Assembly (NCBI GenBank): GCA_001899765.1
Contig: MKWM01000028.1
Span: 1 to 50,947, forward strand
Source: Thiobacillus sp. 63-78
Lineage (GTDB): Bacteria; Pseudomonadota; Gammaproteobacteria; Burkholderiales; Thiobacillaceae
DNA: 50,947 nucleotides
Direction: 5' to 3'
Program-made: the position numbers and the translations under genes
Shown here: piece after piece, positions 1-7,639 of the stretch
Position numbering within the stretch: the first letter of the stretch is position 1
Layout: each line of letters starts with the position of its first letter
The notes under the pieces: generated by a model
Databases searched by the model: none
What the model was told of the DNA's origin: nothing
Seen by the model: the letters and a program-made list of their open reading frames with translations, nothing else

Positions 1-152
1 TCAACAAATCTCGACAACGCGCCGCCTGAGTCAACTCCGATTGCCCCGCTCGCTCAGGCTCATGTGTGAATTGGAAAATACTATACGCAGCAGTTCTGCC
101 CGGCGGGGGGTTTTGATACCCTTTGCGCTTTCTTCCCGTCTTTTTCCGGATC

Positions 153-977
153 ATGGACGAACCACTGCAAACACTGACATACGCCAGGAAGACCGCGATC
201 GAACTGGCCATCCAGTTCGGTCCCAAGCTGCTGGTGGCGCTGCTGATCCTGGCGGCGGGCTATTACGTCGGGCGCTGGGTGGGCAGGCTGGCCGACTCGA
301 TGCTGGCGAAACTCGGGCTCGACGAGCCTCTGCGCGTGCTGCTGGTTCGCATCGTGCGCATCCTGGTGCTGGGCCTGTTCCTCATCATGGCGCTGCAGAA
401 CCTGGGCGTGCAGCTGTTGCCGCTGATCGCCGGGCTGGGCGTGGCGGGCGCCGGCGTCGCGCTGGCCATGCAGGGCGTGCTCGGCAACCTGGCGGCCGGC
501 CTGACGATTCTCTTCACCCGGCCGTTCCACGTGGGCGAATATATTTCCATCGCCGGCGAGGAAGGGACGGTCGATGAGATCAAGCTGTTCAATACCGTGC
601 TGAGCCATCCCGACCGCTCACGCGTCGTCATCCCCAACCGCAAGATCGTCGGCGAGATCCTGCACAACTTCGGCGCCCTGCGGCAACTCGACGTGGTCGT
701 CAACGTGGCCTACGACACCGACGTCAAACTTGCACTCGCCACCATCCAGGACCTGCTGCGCACGCACCCGAAAATCCTGCAGGAACCCGAGCCGGTGGTC
801 CGTGTGCTGACGCTGGCCGATTCCAGCATCCGCATCGCCATCTGCCCGTGGGCAGCCGTCGCCGATTTCAATGCGGCATCGAGCGACGTCACCCAGGCGG
901 TGCTGGAAAGTTTCCGTGCACACGGCATCGTCATCCCCCTGCCGCAGCGCGAAGTGCGCCTGCTGGGCACGACATGA
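153..977 (+). CDS. MscS-family mechanosensitive channel
   Basis: This is a small-conductance mechanosensitive channel of the MscS type, an inner-membrane protein that opens under turgor stress. At 274 residues it is close to the 286 of E. coli MscS. Hydrophobic segments lie near residues 24-40, 62-84 and 88-122; the last is the Gly/Ala-rich pore helix and runs into the beta domain at FTRPFHVGEYI. The C-terminus PLPQREVRLL matches the usual MscS ending. An in-frame TTG at 123 would add ten residues, but the ATG at 153 gives the typical N-terminus. Its stop overlaps the next gene by ATGA, so the two are probably translated together. Confidence 0.93.
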   Translation: MDEPLQTLTYARKTAIELAIQFGPKLLVALLILAAGYYVGRWVGRLADSMLAKLGLDEPLRVLLVRIVRILVLGLFLIMALQNLGVQLLPLIAGLGVAGAGVALAMQGVLGNLAAGLTILFTRPFHVGEYISIAGEEGTVDEIKLFNTVLSHPDRSRVVIPNRKIVGEILHNFGALRQLDVVVNVAYDTDVKLALATIQDLLRTHPKILQEPEPVVRVLTLADSSIRIAICPWAAVADFNAASSDVTQAVLESFRAHGIVIPLPQREVRLLGTT

Positions 978-1846
978 AACGCGTCGGCACCGCCCCCGCG
1001 CCCAAGGCGGGCTACAGCGATCCGCTTGCCGGGATGTTGCGCCCCGGCCAGTCGATCGAACTGCTGAAAGAACTCCATATCCTGACACGCGACGGCAAGC
1101 TCAACCAGGACAGCCGGCGCAAACTGAAGCAGGTCTACCATCTGTGCAATTTCATCGAGCCACTGCTGAACGAGAGGCTGGCGCGGCAGGATACGCTGAC
1201 GCTCGTCGACCACGGCGCCGGCAAATCGTATCTCGGATTCATCCTGTACGACCTGTTCCTGAAGACACAGTCCGGCGCGCACATCTTCGGCATCGAAACA
1301 CGCGACAATCTGGTGGAGAAGTCGCGCGAACTGGCGGTGCGGCTGGGTTTCGAGCGCATGACCTTCCTCAATGCGACGGTGGCGGAATCGATCGACGCCG
1401 TCACGCTACCCGCGCGCATCGATATCGTCACCGCGCTGCATGCCTGCAACACGGCCACCGACGACGCCATTCAGTTTGCGCTCGCCAAACAGGCGCATCA
1501 CATCGTGCTGGTACCCTGTTGCCAGGCCGAGGTCGCGGCGGTGCTGCGCCGCCACAAGAACGAATCCTTCGGCAAGACACCGTTGTCGGAAATCTGGCGC
1601 CATCCGATCCACACCCGTGAATTCGGCGCCCAGCTCACCAACGTGCTGCGCTGCCTGCAGCTCGAATCGCACGGCTACGCGGTCACCGTCACCGAACTGG
1701 TCGGCTGGGAACACTCGCTGAAGAACGAGCTCATCATCGCCACCCGCTCAGGCACGCCACGGCGGAACGCGCGCGAACGTCTGCGGCAGATTCTGATCGA
1801 GCTCAATCTGCAGGAACTCGACGCGCGTTTCCTGGGAACCCCATAA
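974..1846 (+). CDS. Class I SAM-dependent methyltransferase (Methyltransf_32-like)
   Basis: The 290-residue protein has a Rossmann SAM-binding motif in VDHGAGKSYLGF (about residues 78-89), followed by an acidic residue after the second strand (FGIETRD) and the motifs TALHACNTATDDAI and LVPCCQAEV. Together these are characteristic of the Methyltransf_32 family, which includes proteins proposed to methylate RNA. The substrate is unknown. I chose the ATG at 974 because it overlaps the stop of the channel gene (ATGA); the longer upstream frame is only a shadow of that gene. The coupling to an MscS gene implies co-expression but not a shared function. Confidence 0.85.
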   Translation: MKRVGTAPAPKAGYSDPLAGMLRPGQSIELLKELHILTRDGKLNQDSRRKLKQVYHLCNFIEPLLNERLARQDTLTLVDHGAGKSYLGFILYDLFLKTQSGAHIFGIETRDNLVEKSRELAVRLGFERMTFLNATVAESIDAVTLPARIDIVTALHACNTATDDAIQFALAKQAHHIVLVPCCQAEVAAVLRRHKNESFGKTPLSEIWRHPIHTREFGAQLTNVLRCLQLESHGYAVTVTELVGWEHSLKNELIIATRSGTPRRNARERLRQILIELNLQELDARFLGTP

Positions 1847-1897
1847 GCGGCAAACCATCCTATGCTGGAATGGCATCGTTTCCTTGCGGGTTGAATC

Positions 1898-2458
1898 GTG
1901 CATCCGACCATCCTGTCCCGTCGCGTGTCCATCATGGCATTGCTCGTAGCGCTAGCGGGCTGCGCCACGCCGCAATACCAGACCACCGTCCGGCTGATCC
2001 CGCCGGCCGACGCGCCGGGCCGCGCCTGCGTGCAGGCCTGCGATGCCAGGAAAGCGGCATGCCAAAGCGATTGCCAGACCCGTTACCAGGCTTGTGCGAA
2101 GGCGATCGAGCCCCAGGTGGAAGCGCGCTATCTCGATGCACTGAAAAAGTACGAACTCGAATTGAGGCAGTATGCGGCGGCGCTGCGACACTATGAGATG
2201 CAGATGCAGTTCGACTGGATGAACCGCTATCCCTTCTACCCCTACTGGTGGGATCCATGGCCGGGCCCCTATTACTCGCCACCCCTCTACCGCGAGCCCG
2301 TGATGCCGACGCGCGAGGAGGTACGGGCGCAACTGGAGAAATCAGCGTGCAAGGCCGACTGCGGCTGCCTGCCGGCTTACGATACCTGTTTCGTCGGCTG
2401 CGGCGGACAGCGCGTGACCGAGACGGTGTGCATCAAGAACTGTCCACCGGCAAAATAA
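1898..2458 (+). CDS. Cysteine-rich predicted lipoprotein with repeated CX3C pairs
   Basis: The N-terminus has a basic start, a short hydrophobic stretch and the lipobox LAGC, so the protein is probably lipidated and periplasm-facing. The start is GTG at 1898. The mature part holds twelve further cysteines in two blocks. The first is CX3C-X6-CX3C-X6-C near residues 45-67; the second, near the C-terminus, contains three more CX3C pairs. Between them lies a charged helical stretch and a Tyr/Trp/Pro-rich segment (NRYPFYPYWWDP). I do not recognise the family. The cysteine spacing suggests disulfide-stapled helical hairpins or metal binding, which is inference. Confidence 0.8.
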   Translation: MHPTILSRRVSIMALLVALAGCATPQYQTTVRLIPPADAPGRACVQACDARKAACQSDCQTRYQACAKAIEPQVEARYLDALKKYELELRQYAAALRHYEMQMQFDWMNRYPFYPYWWDPWPGPYYSPPLYREPVMPTREEVRAQLEKSACKADCGCLPAYDTCFVGCGGQRVTETVCIKNCPPAK

Positions 2459-2465
2459 CCCCGGT

Positions 2466-3008
2466 TCAAGACGCCGATTGCAGGGCACGCAGTTTCACCG
2501 CCACACTGGCCGTGTCGGTATTGATCCAGATTTCGCCGTCCTGAACCAGACATTGCAAACGCATGTTGCGCCCGGCCAGCGTCGCCAGCGCCTGACTGGT
2601 CCCGGCAGGCAGGCGCAGCACGGTCAGATTGGCAAAACGCGTGAGCTTGCCGGCAATCTGTTTCCACCACACTTCGCAACCGCTGCTGTAACACAGCACC
2701 ACAACCTGATCGGCACGGCTGCACGCACGACGGATGCGCGCCTCGTCGGGCTGGCCGAGGTCGATCCACAATCTGATCTCGCCCGTCAGGTCCTTCACCC
2801 ACACCTCCGGTTCGTTGACGTCGAACAGGCCCTTGGTGAAAGCGATGCCCTCCTGGGCATACAGCGCATAGGCGAGCACCCGCGTCATCATGCGTTCGTC
2901 GGTTTCGGAAGGATGGCGCGCAATGGTCAGCGCATGGTTGCCGTAGACGTGGCGATCCATGTCGGCAATCTGCAGGTCGGCTTTGTAGAGGATGGCTTTG
3001 AGCGCCAT
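2466..3008 (-). CDS. yaeQ: YaeQ family protein
   Basis: The 180-residue protein matches YaeQ over its whole length: MALKAILYKADLQIADMDRH at the start, RHPSETDERMMTRVLAYALYA in the middle and VKDLTGEIRLWIDLGQPDE. YaeQ proteins have a PD-(D/E)XK nuclease-like fold and are about 180 residues long, but their role remains unclear; links to RfaH-type transcription antitermination have been proposed. It is transcribed alone. The hairpin just upstream (3052-3079) separates it from the cold-shock gene. Confidence 0.92.
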   Translation of the reverse strand: MALKAILYKADLQIADMDRHVYGNHALTIARHPSETDERMMTRVLAYALYAQEGIAFTKGLFDVNEPEVWVKDLTGEIRLWIDLGQPDEARIRRACSRADQVVVLCYSSGCEVWWKQIAGKLTRFANLTVLRLPAGTSQALATLAGRNMRLQCLVQDGEIWINTDTASVAVKLRALQSAS

Positions 3009-3051
3009 GGGCGTTCACATTCGAAAAGTATCGATAGCGGAAAAGCGCCAT

Positions 3052-3079
3052 AAAAAAACCCCGGCGAACCGGGGTTTTT
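3052..3079 (-). terminator. Rho-independent terminator after the cold-shock gene
   Basis: An 11-bp perfect stem (3054-3064 with 3069-3079) closes a CGAA tetraloop. The minus-strand 3' side ends in a run of T (A at 3052-3058 on the plus strand), placing it 19 nt beyond the cold-shock stop codon. The plus-strand side also ends in T5, so it could act in both directions. Confidence 0.85.
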
Positions 3080-3097
3080 CACATCAGACCGGAATGA

Positions 3098-3304
3098 TTA
3101 CGACACGATCTGGATGTTCGAGGCTTGCTTGCCCTTGGGGCCAGTCGTCACTTCAAAGCTGACTTTCTGGTTTTCCTGCAGGGACTTGAAGCCGCTGGCG
3201 TTGATTGCGGAGAAATGTGCAAAGAGATCCTCGCCGCCGTTATCCGGGGTGATGAAGCCAAAACCTTTTGCATCGTTAAACCACTTGACAGTACCCGTTT
3301 CCAT
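3098..3304 (-). CDS. CspA-family cold-shock protein
   Basis: This is a 68-residue single-domain OB-fold RNA chaperone. Both RNA-binding motifs are present: KGFGFI (RNP1, about residues 13-18) and DLFAHFS (RNP2-like, about 27-33). The ending [13 protein letters not shown] is typical of the family. The gene has its own terminator, and its start lies about 107 nt downstream of the likely transcription start. That long 5' leader is what cold-shock mRNAs usually have for temperature-dependent translation. Which paralogue it is (cspA, cspC, cspD) cannot be told. Confidence 0.95.
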   Translation of the reverse strand: METGTVKWFNDAKGFGFITPDNGGEDLFAHFSAINASGFKSLQENQKVSFEVTTGPKGKQASNIQIVS

Positions 3305-3418
3305 CTTGTTTCCTATCTATCTAAATAAAGTGAGCGACATGCTCCATCAATCGAATTTCAAGGAAAAAGGCTTACCAGAGGTACCGCAATTTAAAGCTTG
3401 AATCCAACAGATGGCGTA

Positions 3419-3446
3419 TTGATATCACAGAAGATACGGATGTCAA
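3419..3446 (-). promoter_or_regulatory. Likely sigma-70 promoter of the cold-shock gene
   Basis: On the minus strand a perfect TTGACA (-35, 3441-3446) is followed after 16 nt by TATCAA (-10, 3419-3424, four of six). Transcription would start near 3411, giving a leader of about 107 nt before the ATG at 3304. Confidence 0.6.
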
Positions 3447-3454
3447 AGTTTTTT

Positions 3455-4015
3455 TTATCCCCCGGCCAGCGGGCGCAGCACCAGCGTATCGCCGCGCTGG
3501 GTGAACTCCAGATGCTTCAACACGCTCATGCCCAGCAACACCTGATTGCCCGCCATGCCGGGATTGAGACTGGCAGGCACATTGCGCAGCACGAATGGCC
3601 CGAACGCCAGCGCGTCGATCCGGGTGGTGCGGGTGACGACGGTCCCGTTGGCGGTGATCGACTGCTGATACGCGCCCGCCTTGAGTCCGAGTTCGTCCGC
3701 CCGATGCGCCGGCACCGACACCAGCGTGGCGCCGGTGTCGAGCAGAAAGCTGACCGGCCGGCCATTGATCATGCCCGGAAACACATAGTGCCCGTCTCCG
3801 CTACGCTTCAGGACCCACTCGGCGCCCGGAGCGATTTGCAGATCACGGTTGGGATGATTGCGTGCCTGCAGGCTGTTCTCGAAATAGAGATAGAACATGC
3901 CCAGCACCAGCAGGCTGGCGACGAACGCCATGCCGCGTCCGAGCGAGCGGTGGGGATTGTCTGTGGGGTCGGGGGCTCTCGAATTCACGGCGTTGAGACC
4001 ACTCGGGTGGACCAT
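3455..4015 (-). CDS. Membrane-anchored retropepsin-like aspartic protease (TIGR02281 type)
   Basis: The 186-residue protein has one membrane segment (about residues 29-45, MAFVASLLVLGMFYLYF) and a C-terminal domain of the clan AA DTGA group. The catalytic motif FLLDTGATLVSV is clear, and the paired hydrophobic-hydrophobic-glycine element appears as NQVLLGMSVL. Such single-domain proteases dimerise to build the active site; substrates in bacteria are mostly unknown. The protease domain faces the periplasm if the N-terminus is cytoplasmic. The ATG at 4015 lacks a clear ribosome-binding site, so a later start just before the membrane segment is possible. Confidence 0.87.
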   Translation of the reverse strand: MVHPSGLNAVNSRAPDPTDNPHRSLGRGMAFVASLLVLGMFYLYFENSLQARNHPNRDLQIAPGAEWVLKRSGDGHYVFPGMINGRPVSFLLDTGATLVSVPAHRADELGLKAGAYQQSITANGTVVTRTTRIDALAFGPFVLRNVPASLNPGMAGNQVLLGMSVLKHLEFTQRGDTLVLRPLAGG

Positions 4016-4135
4016 CGTTCAGTACAAAAGCGCCATGCAGAACCAGTCTGATTCAAACCACGCGCACAAAAGAAGTCACCGGCCGGTTTCCCCGTTCATC
4101 CGCCGGCATGCCAGCCATCTCGACGCCGGACGCAG

Positions 4136-4621
4136 TCAGGCAACGTGCTGCATGCGTGGCTGGCTGAAATGGCAGTGCGGCGCTTCGCCAAAGAGGTCGC
4201 GCAGATAGCGGGTCTGGACGTGCAGCAGACGCTCGTGATCGCCACCTTCCAGATAAATGTCCGGCTGCGCCAGCAGATCGTCGTCCCACACCATTTCCAC
4301 GCCCCAGGCAGTCGGCAGGCCCGGCACCACGCCCGGCTCGCACGCGTCGAACAACTGGCTCACGCTGGCTTCGTCGGCCAGGCTGAATTCCATGCCATTG
4401 TCCAGGCCCAGCTTGCCAAGATGAATCTCCCGGTCGGCCGGAATCATCGCCACCATCTGGCAGCCGGCGCCATCCAGCAGTACGCCCTTGGCCACCCGGT
4501 TGAGCGGAATCCCCGCCGCGCGAGCCGTTTCGGTGCTGGTCTGCGAGTGCGGGTGTGTAACGATATCGAACGGGATCATGTGCCGGTCAAGAAAACGTTC
4601 CATACGGTGCAGTGCGTTCAT
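4136..4621 (-). CDS. YbaK/EbsC-type aminoacyl-tRNA deacylase family protein
   Basis: The 161-residue protein is a freestanding YbaK-like domain, the fold that hydrolyses mischarged aminoacyl-tRNA in trans. Family features are THPHSQTSTETARAAGIP near the start, the conserved lysine in VAKGVLLD, and the MIPADREIHLGKL strand-helix. The C-terminus (about 110-161) extends beyond the minimal domain with acidic and histidine-rich sequence. A strong AAGGAGA site precedes the ATG. The window also has proS with an internal YbaK-like insertion, so this one is not the only editing domain here. The exact tRNA substrate is unknown. Confidence 0.85.
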   Translation of the reverse strand: MNALHRMERFLDRHMIPFDIVTHPHSQTSTETARAAGIPLNRVAKGVLLDGAGCQMVAMIPADREIHLGKLGLDNGMEFSLADEASVSQLFDACEPGVVPGLPTAWGVEMVWDDDLLAQPDIYLEGGDHERLLHVQTRYLRDLFGEAPHCHFSQPRMQHVA

Positions 4622-4789
4622 GATCGTCTCCTTGCATAAGCTGATGGGCGATTTTCACTATAGTCCACACTCCGTCCGGATACTGGCCCGCCGACGTCCG
4701 ACCCGGAATTTTTCACGCGCTCCGGGGGTTTCCCGTCCGGAGGATTTCACATTACATTCCAGGCAGCCCCGACTCTCCATCCCCTCTCG

Positions 4790-5962
4790 ATGAAACCCGC
4801 CCAACCATCCTTTTTCGTCATGATCGCTTGCGTCGGCGGACTGGCCATCCTGAGCTCCACGCTGTCGAAGACTCCGGTCCTGCCGCTGTTCGCCCAGTCG
4901 CTCCACGCCACACCGGCGGAAATCGGCTGGATCGTCATGGCCTCGACGATTCCTGGCATCCTCATCAGCTACCCCGCCGGCGCGCTGTCTGATTATCTCG
5001 GCACACGGCGTCTGCTGCTGGCCTCGCTGATCGTATTCGCCACCGCGCCCTTCCTGTATCTGCTGGTCGACACGGCGGTGCAACTGATGGCAGTGCGTTT
5101 CTATCACGGCTTCGCCACCGCGATTTTCGGCACGGTGGCGAATGCGGCAATCGCCGAGCGCTACGCTGCCGACCGTGCCGCCCGGCTCTCCACCTATTCC
5201 TCGGTCACCATCGTCGGGCGTTCCATCGCGCCGTTTCTCGGCGGCAGCCTGATCTCGCTGGCGAGTTTCCACGCCGTCTACCTCGCCTGCGCCCTCAGCG
5301 GTGTACTGGCGCTGGGGGTCGGTCTGCTGCTGCGCGACCACACCCCCCAGCCGAAGAAGAAGCGGGAACTGCCGCATTTCTGGGCCAGCCTGGCCACCGT
5401 GCTGCGCGATCGCAACATCATGCTGGTGAGCCTCACCGAGGCCGCACAATACCTGGTATTCGGCGCCATCGAGGCCTTCCTCGCGCTGTATGCCGCCTCG
5501 CTCGGCCTCCCCGCGTGGGAGATTGGCGTCATTCTTGGCGTGCAGCTCGTCAGCATCGTGTTCGCCAAACCGCTGATGGGCAAGATGTCCGACCGCGTGG
5601 GGCGCCGCCGCGTCATCCTGCCCGGTCTGTTGATTGGTGCGGCCAGCGTCGTGCTGCTGCCTGCGGCCTCCGGCTTCCTCGCGCTGTCGGTGCTGAGCCT
5701 GGTTTTCGGCATCGGCTTCGCCACCGTCACCTCGTCCACCTCCGCGCTCGTCGCCGACCTCACCCGGGACGGCCGTTACGGCTCGTCGATGGGCGTGCTG
5801 CGTACCGTCATGGACGTTGGCCAGTCGATCGGCCCGGTGCTCACCGGCTGGATGGTCGGCAGCGCCGGCTACGCCAGCGCCTTCACCCTGCTGGCGGCGA
5901 TCCTGGTGGGAGCCGCGATCATGTTCGGGCTGCTGCTGCGCGACGTACCCGATCGGCTATAG
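4790..5962 (+). CDS. Major facilitator superfamily transporter
   Basis: The 390-residue protein is hydrophobic throughout with about twelve membrane helices. The MFS loop 2-3 signature appears as GALSDYLGTRRLL (about residues 63-75), and its repeat in the second half as GKMSDRVGRRRVI (about 264-276). The short charged loop around HTPQPKKKREL (about 184-194) marks the central cytoplasmic linker. The TM11 region (GSSMGVLRTVMDVGQSIGP) resembles drug-efflux-type members. The substrate cannot be inferred. It is divergent from the deacylase gene and ends 30 nt before the small secreted protein. Confidence 0.92.
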   Translation: MKPAQPSFFVMIACVGGLAILSSTLSKTPVLPLFAQSLHATPAEIGWIVMASTIPGILISYPAGALSDYLGTRRLLLASLIVFATAPFLYLLVDTAVQLMAVRFYHGFATAIFGTVANAAIAERYAADRAARLSTYSSVTIVGRSIAPFLGGSLISLASFHAVYLACALSGVLALGVGLLLRDHTPQPKKKRELPHFWASLATVLRDRNIMLVSLTEAAQYLVFGAIEAFLALYAASLGLPAWEIGVILGVQLVSIVFAKPLMGKMSDRVGRRRVILPGLLIGAASVVLLPAASGFLALSVLSLVFGIGFATVTSSTSALVADLTRDGRYGSSMGVLRTVMDVGQSIGPVLTGWMVGSAGYASAFTLLAAILVGAAIMFGLLLRDVPDRL

Positions 5963-5992
5963 TGATGCAGCCATTTCCCTGAGGAGACCCTC

Positions 5993-6283
5993 ATGCGCAT
6001 CCGCCCCCTGCTCGCCCTATTGGCTTTCGCTCCTGTCTTCTTCGCCCTTCCGGCCGCAGCCGATTCGAGCGCCAGCGCCCTGCTCGCCGCCGCCCGGCAC
6101 GACGCGGCCGCCACCCAGGCCTGCCTCGCGCAAGCCAGGGGCGACCGCGTGGCCCAGATCAACTGTTGCGCCGGACACAAGGGCGTCTGCGGCTGCCGCG
6201 CCGGCAAGATCGTATGCTGCGACAACACGACCAGCACCGAACCGGGGTGCACGTGCCATGGGGACGAGGGAGTCGCCGAGTAG
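5993..6283 (+). CDS. Small secreted cysteine-rich protein, unknown function
   Basis: A strong GAGGAG site lies just upstream of the ATG. The 96-residue product starts with a Sec signal peptide (MRIRPLLALLAFAPVFFA, then ALPAAA before the likely cleavage). The mature part of about 70 residues has nine cysteines, including two CC pairs and a CGC and CTC motif. Such density suggests a disulfide-rich or metal-binding periplasmic peptide. I recognise no family. It may be co-transcribed with the MFS gene 30 nt upstream. The tRNA-derived repeat starts 84 nt after the stop. Confidence 0.72.
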   Translation: MRIRPLLALLAFAPVFFALPAAADSSASALLAAARHDAAATQACLAQARGDRVAQINCCAGHKGVCGCRAGKIVCCDNTTSTEPGCTCHGDEGVAE

Positions 6284-6367
6284 CGACACATAATCAGCGC
6301 CCTGGACGCCTGTCGTCGGCGCGGCACGCCTCGATCACGCCCAGGCTTCCACCTCATTGATTTCGAC

Positions 6368-6424
6368 TGGTGCGGGAGGGGGACTCGAACCCCCACACCG
6401 TTACCAGCGGCGGATTTTGAATCC
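6368..6424 (-). repeat. Partial tRNA-Leu copy (3' half), likely attachment-site scar
   Basis: These 57 bases repeat positions 7511-7568, the 3' half of the intact tRNA-Leu(CAA), in the same orientation with one missing base (acceptor stem) and one mismatch (variable arm). The copy spans CCA, acceptor 3' strand, T arm, variable arm and the anticodon loop, then stops inside the anticodon stem. Beyond it the sequence forms a small hairpin (6423-6440) unrelated to a tRNA 5' half. The pattern is what a tRNA-targeting integrase leaves at the distal end of an island. Confidence 0.85.
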
Positions 6425-6547
6425 AGAATCATCATTCTGGAAAACAGCCGCCTACAGGATTAAACTTTTACAAACAGACAATCGACACCGCCCGGAAAAG
6501 CCCGCAGCCACGCGGGGCGGTCCCGAATAGCAGAAGGATTCGACGCC

Positions 6548-6799
6548 ATGAAAACCGAACTCACCCCTGCCATGCAGCGTCGCCTGGCGAAGCTCGCGGC
6601 AGCCGCCGGTCGCACCCCGGACGAAATGCTGCCCTACGTCATGCGGGACGGCTTCGAGTACACCGAAGACTTCGTGCGCAAGGTAAACGAGGCCATCGCC
6701 GAAGCTGATTCAGGCGACGGCATCCCGCATGAAGTCGTGATGCAGGAAGTCCAAGCCATCATCGACGCCCATGCCGCCAAGCGCAAAAAAGCGGCTTGA
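6548..6799 (+). CDS. Type II antitoxin, ribbon-helix-helix-like
   Basis: The 83-residue protein precedes a RelE/ParE-type toxin and overlaps it by 29 nt, the usual order for type II modules. Its N-terminal half resembles small ParD/CopG-like DNA-binding proteins (ELTPAMQRRLAKLAAAAGRT), the C-terminal half is charged and probably wraps the toxin, ending KRKKAA. An AGAAGGA site lies at a good distance before the ATG. The family assignment rests on context and general composition more than on a diagnostic motif. Autoregulation of the operon is expected but no operator was identified. Confidence 0.75.
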   Translation: MKTELTPAMQRRLAKLAAAAGRTPDEMLPYVMRDGFEYTEDFVRKVNEAIAEADSGDGIPHEVVMQEVQAIIDAHAAKRKKAA

Positions 6800-7070
6800 G
6801 TGGCGACCGGCGGCGCGACTCGAATTCCTCGAAGCCATCGCCTACTATGCCGACCTCAACCCGGCGGCTGCCCAGCGGATGCGCGACGAAATCTGCAAGG
6901 CCGCGCTTACCCTGATCGACCCCTTCCCCACCTCCGGCAGGCCCGGACGCACCGCCGGCACCTTCGAGCGCGTCGTCGGCCGGCGAACTCCATTCACGCT
7001 GGTCTATCGCGAGAAGGGTAGCGTCGTGCAAATTCTTCGCGTGTTGCACCAGGCTAGGAAGTACCCATGA
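6771..7070 (+). CDS. RelE/ParE superfamily toxin
   Basis: The 99-residue protein shows the ParE/RelE pattern: a helix with WRPAARLEFLEAIAYYADLNP (first part of the domain), then PFPTSGRPGRTAGTFERVVG, and the core strands FTLVYREKGSVVQILRVLH, followed by a basic QARKYP end. ParE members poison gyrase and RelE members cut mRNA; which applies here cannot be told. It overlaps the antitoxin gene by 29 nt and the next gene by ATGA, so all three are likely translated from one mRNA. Confidence 0.86.
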   Translation: MPPSAKKRLEWRPAARLEFLEAIAYYADLNPAAAQRMRDEICKAALTLIDPFPTSGRPGRTAGTFERVVGRRTPFTLVYREKGSVVQILRVLHQARKYP

Positions 7071-7336
7071 AAACATCGCGGAAGCGCCGCGACGACCTCT
7101 GTCATTGGAATTACCGGCTGTACCGCGAGCAATTCGGCGACGTGACAGAAATCACCATCCGGGAAGTCTATTACGATGCATCAGGAAGACCATCGGGCAT
7201 CACCGAACGAGGAGTCGGGCCGATGGGTGAAAGCCCCGAAGAATTGCGGGAAGACATGGCAATGATGATGTCCGCCTTCGAACTGCCTATCATCACGGAT
7301 GCGGATTTTTCCGAAGCGAGCAAAGGCACCGAATAA
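7067..7336 (+). CDS. Small conserved-looking protein, third gene of the TA operon
   Basis: The ATG overlaps the toxin stop (ATGA). The 89-residue product contains WNYRLYRE, then IREVYYDASGRPSGITERGV, GPMGESPEELREDMAMMMSA and an acidic tail. It reads like a small soluble alpha/beta protein; I recall similar unnamed proteins in proteobacterial accessory DNA but cannot name a domain. It could be a third module component or an unrelated passenger. Confidence 0.7.
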   Translation: MKTSRKRRDDLCHWNYRLYREQFGDVTEITIREVYYDASGRPSGITERGVGPMGESPEELREDMAMMMSAFELPIITDADFSEASKGTE

Positions 7337-7510
7337 GGCTGCGATGACCAAACTGCTACCCATCAAAATACGAGGTCTCAATAAGCCTTCACTCAAAGCG
7401 GCGAATCCTGTGTTGAGGGGATAGACGACACCGCCAAGCCAGCGGGCACGAAGCCGGAAAAATTGTAGAAGTCCGGAAAAGCGGGAAAACCGCTAACCCC
7501 GCGTGTTTCT

Positions 7511-7597
7511 TGGTGCCGGGAGGGGGACTCGAACCCCCACACTGTTACCAGCGGCGGATTTTGAATCCGCTGCGTCTACCGATTCCGCCATCCCGGC
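7511..7597 (-). tRNA. tRNA-Leu(CAA)
   Basis: Read on the minus strand, the sequence starts GCCGGGA, pairing with TCCCGGC at the 3' end, followed by A and an encoded CCA. The anticodon stem GCGGA/TCCGC holds the loop TTCAAAA, so the anticodon is CAA. A long class II variable arm and a T arm with GGGGG-TTCGAGT-CCCCC are present. The 3' half is duplicated at 6368-6424. Confidence 0.96.
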
Positions 7598-7639
7598 AAG
7601 GGCGCCACACACGAGCGTGTGCGGCGGCAGAAGCCGCGC

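Larger units (their letters stand above)
6368..7510. mobile_element. Remnant mini-island between tRNA-Leu direct repeats
   Basis: The segment is bounded by the partial tRNA-Leu copy on the left and the intact tRNA-Leu gene on the right, both in the same orientation. It contains only three short genes (antitoxin, toxin, small unknown) and about 170 nt without a gene at 7337-7510. No integrase is present, so it would be a decayed or non-autonomous element. That it once integrated is inference from the direct repeats and the cargo. Confidence 0.5.

Noticed and set aside
7067..7336. The small third gene read as the antitoxin of a reversed (toxin-first) module
   Set aside because: The gene before the toxin already has antitoxin features and the larger overlap with it; the third product lacks a DNA-binding look.
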